Shown here piece by piece: positions 56,959 through 64,000 of a DNA stretch of 64,000 nucleotides. The position numbers and the translations under genes are program-made. The DNA lies in the NCBI GenBank assembly GCA_021234155.1, contig JAJEKV010000040.1, positions 7,124,438-7,188,437 of the forward strand, given 5' to 3'. The DNA is from Isoetes taiwanensis. Its lineage: Eukaryota > Streptophyta > Lycopodiopsida > Isoetales > Isoetaceae. Position 1 is the stretch's first letter, and each line of letters begins with the position of its first letter. Under the pieces are notes generated by a model. That model did no database searches. It had not been told where the DNA came from and worked only from the letters and a program-made list of their open reading frames with translations.

Positions 56959-59900
56959 GTTGAGATGGTCGTCACAATACGCAGCATCAATAGGAGAAGG
57001 GAAGGCAAGTCCTGACCCAGCCATGTACAAGCTTATTGATTGGTTAAGGGCGAATGTTCCGAGGGAAGACTCAGATCTAAACTATGCAGGACTTGTTCAT
57101 GGAGACTTTCGTCTTGATAATTTGGTATTCCATCCCAAGAAGGTACTCATTAGGGCGGATTTGGGGTCTGAAAATGGCCTCCTATCAGCCATTCCACGTC
57201 ATATTTCCGCTCCTTTTTCCCATGCCACCTAGGATACCAAAATCTCATCATTACAGATTTACTTGGAATATTCTCCCGGAATAAGGGGGATCGCGCATTC
57301 ATGGCGCCATATGTATTTAATTCTGTTAGTTGTCAGACAGACTGATGCAATACGTGGCGCTTCTAAAAAGCCACTTGCATTATAGCATACCGGCAACTCA
57401 TGACGGTGTCTCTTGGTTTGTCAGATACCAAGCGTGCGCGTCACCGATTCTTGCGCTATTTTCATTTAGAGGCCATGGCCATACAAGCTTCCCGCCTTCC
57501 ACATTTCAAAATTTGAATGTGTAGGTTGAAGCTTTGTATCGACTTTCATTTCGAGCCGCGGTGGCCTTTATGGGTGGTTCACATGGAGAAGTTTAGGCCC
57601 TCGGCCGAAGTTCTAAAGTGAGTAAAGATCGATTAAAAATTCAGCTGTTGCATCAGCCTAATAAGTTGGATCTTGCGAGGGCTGATTTTCCAAAACGGGC
57701 TGAAATTTTTTTGCCTCGGCCCAAGTTCAACGGGTTTTAAAGCCGCTTCACGCGGTTCGTCCATGTGAACCCAAAGATTAAGGGATCTTTACTTCATCCC
57801 AATACAAAGCTTCCGCCCCCTACAATTCGAAATTTGAATTTGCTTAATGTATAAAAGCATGGATTGTAGGAGAATGGATTTTTGATTTCCATATGCACGT
57901 TGCAAATTTCAAAAACGAGGTTAGTAATGCGGACGTTCGCTCATATGAAGCTTAATTTTCTTTGGGGCATACAAATTGTACACCTTCATTTCGCGGCCGT
58001 ACATCCACGTAGTATGGAAGCTCCAAATGATGTGTAGATAAGGATCCAACCGACTCACGTAATATGCTTCGCCTTCAATCGCAAAAAAAAAAGGAGGTCT
58101 AAAAAATAAGAACTTAGACCTCGACGTGTTGCGCCTTGTAGGCTCAAAAAGTGTCGACATCCGGGCGGATGGCGCTTTATATCCATTGGATCTGTTTGAG
58201 TGGCAAGAAACCGCCATTTTGGGACGTTTCAAGTTTAGTCCGATTTTGTGGTGACGGTAAACTGGCCTCTTGGGATATTGTGAGAGATTGAGAGAGGATG
58301 AAGGCATTCTAATCGAATCAGTTCCTTGAGATGAGCCGCTTCCGATAAGGAAGGGAAATGTCCGTGAAGATGCTAATAAATGACATTATACTTTGCAATG
58401 CGAAGGGTTTATACATTCTTGAAGTACAAAGGTTATGGTGTTTGTGTTTAGATACCTCTAATACAAGAAGTCTTTGACTACTTTTCACAATAGATTCCTT
58501 TAAAAATCTATTGCTATTTAAATTATAGCAAAAATGAGTCTTGAAACTCTTTAAGTAGTAGAAGAACTCTTTGACTAGTTATCCATTTGATGACCATTTT
58601 TTAAGAAAATATGATATGTCACATTCTTATATGCAAACATTCATAAAATTTATGAACATTGAAGGTCAAAGCCATCCTTGTTTAAAGAGGATCATATGAT
58701 GCGAAATCTTCATGCCAGGAAGTAATTGCATATAAGAAATTCGCCTGGTGTGATCCTTGCGTAAAAAAGTAAATAGAAACACAAATATTGAACTTACAAC
58801 TTAGCGTAAACAAATAGTATTTTAATAAACCAACACTTTACATACTAACACTTTATACTTTAAATAAGATATTTCTTTCTTTCCTTTTACTTGAAAGCTT
58901 TTGTTTTTCAAGATGGATCACACCAAGTTTAATAATACACATGCAAAAAAAGGGACACACTAAATTCGCATGGTGTGATCCACTTTCTTATTTGTTGTCA
59001 AATTAAAATTAAACACAAGTACTCATTCCTATTTGTATCTAAAATGCTTTACCACTCTTAAGTACATAAGTCATTATCCCTTTTCAAAGAGCATATTATT
59101 TTTCAAGAAGGATCACACCAAGCTTAATAGTACATATGTAACAAAAATGGAACACACTAAATTCAAGATCGTGTGATCCACTTTTCTTATTTGTTGTCAA
59201 ATTAAAATTAAACACAACTACCCCTTCTCATTTAATGCTTTACCACCCCAAGTGCATAAAGTTATTAGTCCTTTTCAAAGAGCATATCTTTTTTTAAGAA
59301 GGATCACATCAAGCATCCTATTTGCATCTAAAATACTTCACCAACTCTAGTAGTACATAAAGTTATTAGCCTTTTTCAAAAAACAAACACTTTATCAATA
59401 AATGAGCACGCCACATATCCACACTTAACTTCAAATAAGACACATATATATTTCTTTTATTAAAAGATAATCAAAGTAATTTTACTATAGGAAGTCATCT
59501 TTTTTCAAAAAAGATCACACCAAGTTTAATTTTGTATAAGCTAAAAGGTTGGAATATACTAAATTGCATGGTGTGATCCACTTTTTGTTTGTTGTCAATA
59601 GATAATAACACCAAGCCCCTCATCAATAGTCTCCCATTTGCATATAAAATATGTATCATTCCAAGTTATATTATGCTTTTTATGAACTTTTTCAAAGAGG
59701 GTCCCAAAAGCAAAAATACAAAAAGCCAACACTTTACCAACAACCAAAGCTTTATTAAATAAGATTTTTATGTTATTTTATCAAACCTAACAATGTTTCC
59801 ATATGTGACACTTTGAGTTAACTCCGATCCAAAGGCTCATGAAAGCGACATTTTATACAATATATCTTTGGAGCTTTTTGTGTCGTGGCATTAGTAAACA

Positions 59901-62584
59901 CCTCTAATGGAACAAATATTTTGTAACTCATTTTTTCAACAACCCCGATGCACGCCTTATCAAACATTTCTTCATTGCAAGGACACCATTCTCATAAGGC
60001 TTGCACAATTCGCTTAAAAGAGGTCATGGGACGACTTTCAAGCTCGGCTCCCACAACTTTACAACGTAAAACTAGATGCCCATTGCCCCCGAATGTATAT
60101 CTTGAAAAGCATGTCTCTTATGTCCATATGTTGGACAACAACGATGCTAGTAATGCTTTTCCCTAGTCTCAAATCCCCGACATCTGATAAATATAGCCCA
60201 AAGAAAAATATTTGATTCAGTGAGTGAATATAAATCAAGAAGAGGGAAGAAAAAAGAAGCAAGGATCACATGACGCGAAATCTCACTACACATTTACAAA
60301 GTGCATATGCATTTTCGCATGGTGTGATCCATGTATTATTGAGGGTGCAAATTTGCAAATATCCTCCTCCTCAAATCCCTCCCCCTCCCCCTCCCTTCCT
60401 TTTTTTTTTTGCAATATACTATCCATAGCATTTATTTTGAACCCTATAGTTCTACCTATTCATTGCATATGAATGTCGCCTCCGCGATGTAACTCCATAG
60501 TCACCCTTCGTTAAGGATAGCATTCTCACCCACGAGCCTATGGATAGATATCCTTCCACCATCATGCCTTTATTGTTTTGTAAGTGATGAACTGCAGAAG
60601 CAATGTAGGAGTACTAGGAGCAATGATGGATGCAATTAGAGATACAGATCGGTCGTTGAATTGTAAGAATGAATGGCGGTGGAGCAATAACGATGAATGG
60701 GAAGAGCTGAAAAGTAGGAAAACTTCAGAATGAAAATTTGGGTAGTAAAAACATGGCATGTAACGTACGTTTGCTTGTCCGCACATCGCCTCGCCCTTGT
60801 TGCTTAACTCTATGCTCGCCTCGCAAAAGCACAGACACTATTGGAGACTTGGATTCCAAATGAAGAGCGAAAGGCGAGAGGATGCACGAAGGCACTAATG
60901 TGAACAATGGAAATCTTGGTGCCAAAATTTGATAAGATGGTTGGTGCATGTGGGCATGTGCAATGAGAGGGCGGAAAAGTAGCCATTATTTTGGTCCGCG
61001 ATCACGATTTTAAAAAAATGCGGGCCATTAATGTGGTTGCAATGAATGCACAAACATGTCCTATAAAATTTCGCCATGTGGATGCCAAGTAAGCCTGCTC
61101 CTCTTTCTACTTGCCAACTAATACTGACTTTGTTGGTCGCGAGAAACATGACGTGGAATTCTGGCATCCAAGATATGGGCCATTTTGAGACCCCAAATCC
61201 GCCCTAATGACAATTCTTTCCACTTCATCAATATTTATTGCTTAAGGGAAGAAGGGAACACCTTCTTATGACGACCAGTTTTGGGTCATATCTCTTGGTC
61301 ATACTGCATCCAAAGTAATTATGGACACAAATGCGGCAGGATCCTACTTAAATATAAATCCTTCCAGATTTTGCACTCCATACATGGAATTTAAACAAGA
61401 TTTGCTTGATGTATCTCTTGTTGAGATAAGATAATACCATCTTATCCCTCCAAACTCTAATGCCAATAATAGTGCAGCAGGCTTAGATCAATTATTTCAA
61501 AGTATTTTGCCAATTATTCCTTCCTATGCCTTATCTCACGTGTCATAATGAAGTCCTTATATAGAATACTATGTTTGCAATTAAGCTAATGTATATCCTG
61601 GATCTCCATTACTTTGTTCTTAGCTCTGTTCATAGATGATCCTTTATGTATAGATTTGTAATGACATTTTTCAATTAGTCTAGATACTCTTGTTTTATAT
61701 TTATTCAATGTCCTTTGACTCAATTTTTCTAGGTATGCCAAACTTACACATCAGGATATCTTACACATAACACATAGATTTTCACACAACTTTCAATGTT
61801 TTTACCTCTTATATATGCAACTGGATATGGCACGTAATGTTACTTTCCATAGGCTTAGTAAAGAGATGTTCATTTTCCCATGCAAGACTGTTTCATTTAC
61901 TTTGGTACTATTTTGGTTGAAAAATGAGCAGCTAAGAGAATTTGAAAAATTTGGCTAAAACCATAAGAAATGCAGCCTCAAGTAATAGCTGTGTTGGACT
62001 GGGAGATGTCGACTTTAGGAAATCGAATGTCAGATGTTGCTTATAATTGTATGATACGTTCTGATGGTGATTTTCTTGCTTTTTCTAAAGAATCTAATGC
62101 CTCTGAATTCTATCGGTTTTGCATTATACAGCCATATGTTATAAGCAATAAGGAAAGTCCCGGTCCTCCATTTTATGGCTTTTCTTCCCACCCTTCTCCT
62201 GCTGGAATTCCATCCCAAGATGAATACTTAGCTACTTACTGCTCTGCATCAGTAAGCTAGTTTTCACCCATTTGATTTTTCCTTTCGGCCAACTGGTTGC
62301 AATACACCATGGCCAGCAGAAAGCTGGAAGTTCTATATATCATTGTCGCTTTTTCGTTTGGCTACCATCTTTGCTGGAGTTTACCAACAATTTTTACAAG
62401 TGAGGATGTCATGTCAATATAGTATTTCCTACTAGGTCTGAAATGTTTATCCATGGACAGGAAAATGCTTCAGGAGAAAAACACTCAGAGTCTTGTGGTG
62501 ATTTTGCACGGTACTTTACAGCACGTGCATTGCAAATAATACAAAGCAACTCTCTTATTCCCCGTGAGCCGGCACATAGTGAAG
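56959..62584 (+). CDS. IBR3/ACAD10-type acyl-CoA dehydrogenase, phosphotransferase-domain exons (partial)
   Basis: Exons at 56959-57142, 61976-62251, about 62301-62399 and 62461-62584. The family (plant IBR3, animal ACAD10/11) is peroxisomal or mitochondrial. It fuses an aminoglycoside-phosphotransferase-like kinase domain to an acyl-CoA dehydrogenase, and plant IBR3 acts in conversion of indole-3-butyric acid to auxin. Visible motifs are HGDFRLDNLVFHP (catalytic loop, Asp and Asn), then across a 4.8-kb intron VIAVLDWEMSTLGN (Mg-binding Asp), DVAYNCM, EYLATYCSAS, PWPAESWKFY, LSLFRLATIFAGVYQ and NASGEK. Oddities: exon 2 has 26 extra codons after YNCM that end like an intron; exon 3 has no AG acceptor at the expected border; and the first exon opens LRW where the family has VERW. 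The N terminus and the dehydrogenase half are not seen. The gene may be damaged. Confidence 0.75.
58689..58756. mobile_element. 68-bp hairpin element (GGATCACA family)
   Basis: The left end GGATCATATGATGCGAAAT is imperfectly inverted at the right end, ATTCGCCTGGTGTGATCC. The same 68-bp layout recurs at 60,263-60,330. Confidence 0.65.
58915..59600. repeat. Tandem array of about 195-bp units, each with a GGATCACA hairpin
   Basis: Hairpin parts lie at 58,915-58,981, 59,110-59,179 and 59,513-59,579, with a left half-copy at about 59,300. Each starts GGATCACACCAAG (first G missing in the last) and ends GGTGTGATCC or CGTGTGATCC. Spacers are also shared: TTATTTGTTGTCAAATTAAA, GCTTTACCAC and CCTTTTCAAAGAGCATAT. 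Spacing of starts is 190-213 bp. Confidence 0.75.
60263..60330. mobile_element. 68-bp hairpin element (GGATCACA family), second solo copy
   Basis: It starts GGATCACATGACGCGAAAT and ends TTTTCGCATGGTGTGATCC. The two ends are inverted repeats of each other over about 18 positions with a few mismatches. Confidence 0.7.
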
Positions 62585-63192
62585 GTAACGAGTATATTAA
62601 TACCCAACTTAAAATTTTTGAGTTGCCATTATTTTCAACATTTAGTAAGGGCATAAAGGATGGAATTATGACGGAAGCATGGTTTTTTTCTTTATGAAGG
62701 GTTAAAAGGGAAGGTTTTGTTAATTTGTAGTTTATGTACATAAATAAACTAGAAGTATATAGCTTCATTGGAAGATTTCATAGGGGTGCAACCAATTTGA
62801 TAGGTTCATTTCTTTAGTTGTGGTTAGAAGTGTTTCTAGTAAAGAAGATTCTGGCATACTGATAAATAAATGTGAAATTGAGTATTCTTTGGATGTACTA
62901 CAAAACAACACGGTGTTGTAGCTTTTAAACTCAGTTCATGGCCAGTACTATGTTGTCTTAGATTGGTTTTTAAGATTTTATTTCGTTGAACTCAGAAATA
63001 ACCTATATGGATCTCCTTGAAGGAAAGGCCAATAAGGCTACTCTGAGAATCAAGAAACTTAGATGCTGCAGCCCTTTGAGACATTTGCATCACGATTTTA
63101 CCTTTGTATAGTGCAATTTAATCTCTTTTGGAACACCACTACATGGGCACATATCACCGATCTAACTATATTACTGTTATTAAAAATTCAAA
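62585..63192. other. Next intron of the IBR3-like gene
   Basis: No exon of the dehydrogenase domain was found between the donor at 62,585 (GGTAACG) and the LINE that follows. The remaining exons should lie beyond the window. Confidence 0.4.
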
Positions 63193-64000
63193 TCAGAACG
63201 TCTTTTCTAATGATAGAGCCTTTAATGGAGAGGAGCGCCCCCAACACCTTTGGCATGCACTCCACTTTGTGGTGCCACAATGTGCTTCTACATAAGCATG
63301 GTACAATGTCAACATGAACCAGCTTTTGATATAACGAATGCACAAGACATTGTGCATTAACAATTTGGGGACCAGTCCAAATAGGCACATCAACTGATTG
63401 TGAAGGAGCGTCTGGCAGAATGTCAGCCAGCTTTTGCCACAGAGCTCTGTCCCATCGAGATAGCATAAACTTAGTCTGAAAAGCATCCCAAGTCAACAAG
63501 TGTCCTGCCTCATACCAAGCACCAACTGTGAGAATACCAGCACGCCTCCAACGCCAATGAGTCAATGGATGTACAAGAGTAATACGTGAGGCATGTGATT
63601 ATCTAGAGGAATCCACCAACACAGGAGAACCTACACTGTAGACACACACCGGATTAATCTTAAATAGCACACTAACCTGCTCTCCCAAGAATCAAGCAGT
63701 TCCTTCAAGAAGGGGAAGCATTGGATATGGACGGTTGATAAAAGGGACACCAAGGAAGAACGCCTCCGAAGTGCTTGGGTTTCCCAAAAGGAATACATCG
63801 CCTAAGTGCTTATGCTAACCAATCTCATTCTAGGCGAATGTACCATACCCACCAAGTAGCGACAAATGAACTTAGATATAATTTTACTACGTAAATGAAA
63901 GTCAATCATACCTAGACCTCCAAAGAAATTTTGATTTCATACATGGACCAAGCGACCTTTCACAACTACACTGTTTCAAAGACCGCCCAAACGAAGTTTT
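63193..64000 (-). pseudogene. LINE ORF2 C-terminal part (edge-truncated)
   Basis: Minus-strand reading enters from the right edge with a region equivalent to the RT thumb: KVAWSMYE near 63,940 and FGGLGMIDFHLRSKIISKF near 63,900, a form of the L1 motif K-V-A-W...G-G-L-G-I. It then passes through LTHWRWRRAGILTVGAWYEA and HLLTWDAFQTKF near 63,500, the conserved block before the C-terminal Cys-rich end of plant L1-type ORF2. Several stops are present. The 3' end near 63,220 overlaps the sequence that is also found split at 54.2 and 55.8 kb. Confidence 0.75.

Larger units (their letters stand above)
57143..61975. other. 4.8-kb intron of the IBR3-like gene
   Basis: This lies between two exons that join in phase. 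It contains no supported gene. A minus frame at 57,921-58,307 (128 codons, rich in Arg, Ser and Pro) is unidentified. The middle (58.7-60.3 kb) holds the GGATCACA hairpin repeats described separately. Confidence 0.6.

Noticed and set aside
57921-58307. 128-codon minus frame as a gene in the intron
   Set aside because: No recognised domain, no codon bias visible by eye, and no promoter or splice evidence.
58915-59600. CRISPR-like array
   Set aside because: Units are long, diverged and include shared spacers; this is eukaryotic intronic repeat DNA.

Overview
This window is nuclear DNA of a land plant with a large, repeat-rich genome. The evidence is short GT-AG exons, an intron of almost 5 kb, relics of plant-type pentatricopeptide (PPR) genes, and layers of decayed retrotransposons. 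The RPN5 and IBR3-like proteins look plant-like but are not close to the angiosperm sequences I know. A fern or other non-angiosperm is my guess, not something the sequence proves.

Host genes are few. (1) An 11-exon proteasome lid subunit RPN5 gene lies on the minus strand at 9,987-12,396; one exon appears to lack about 19 nt. (2) A two-exon ARM-repeat gene of 369 codons lies on the minus strand at 36,977-38,293. (3) A compact two-exon LEA group gene of 97 codons lies on the minus strand at 53,657-54,033. (4) Exons of an IBR3/ACAD10-type acyl-CoA dehydrogenase lie on the plus strand from 56,959 to 62,584. Only the phosphotransferase-like domain is inside the window, and the gene carries an intron packed with small hairpin repeats. 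(5) Several phase-compatible exons of a gene I cannot identify lie on the minus strand at 43.4-48.0 kb.

The rest is mostly mobile DNA. From left to right: a LINE endonuclease relic (1-500); a 182-bp tandem repeat; a miniature LTR retrotransposon (TRIM, 3,714-4,202); a PPR relic (7.1-8.1 kb); and a LINE (minus strand, 13.6-29.1 kb) split by a 12.9-kb Ty3/gypsy element. That element has two LTRs, gag, pol and an extra ORF after integrase, and about 2.7 kb of it is tandemly duplicated. Then come LINE reverse transcriptase and endonuclease relics (29.4-30.1 and 35.0-36.4 kb), an internal tandem duplication, a PPR fragment, a poly(A)-binding-protein pseudogene, a Helitron helicase scrap, poly(T)- and poly(A)-ended retroelement ends (39.6 and 42.2 kb), a MITE, a hAT-like DNA transposon inserted into a LINE fragment (54,275-55,804), and another LINE at the right edge.

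The host genes show no functional link to each other. The main biology here is genome turnover: nested insertion, tandem duplication inside elements, and retroposition. The retroelement coding regions carry in-frame stops and frameshifts, several at CGA-to-TGA or CAG-to-TAG type positions, as expected of old methylated copies.
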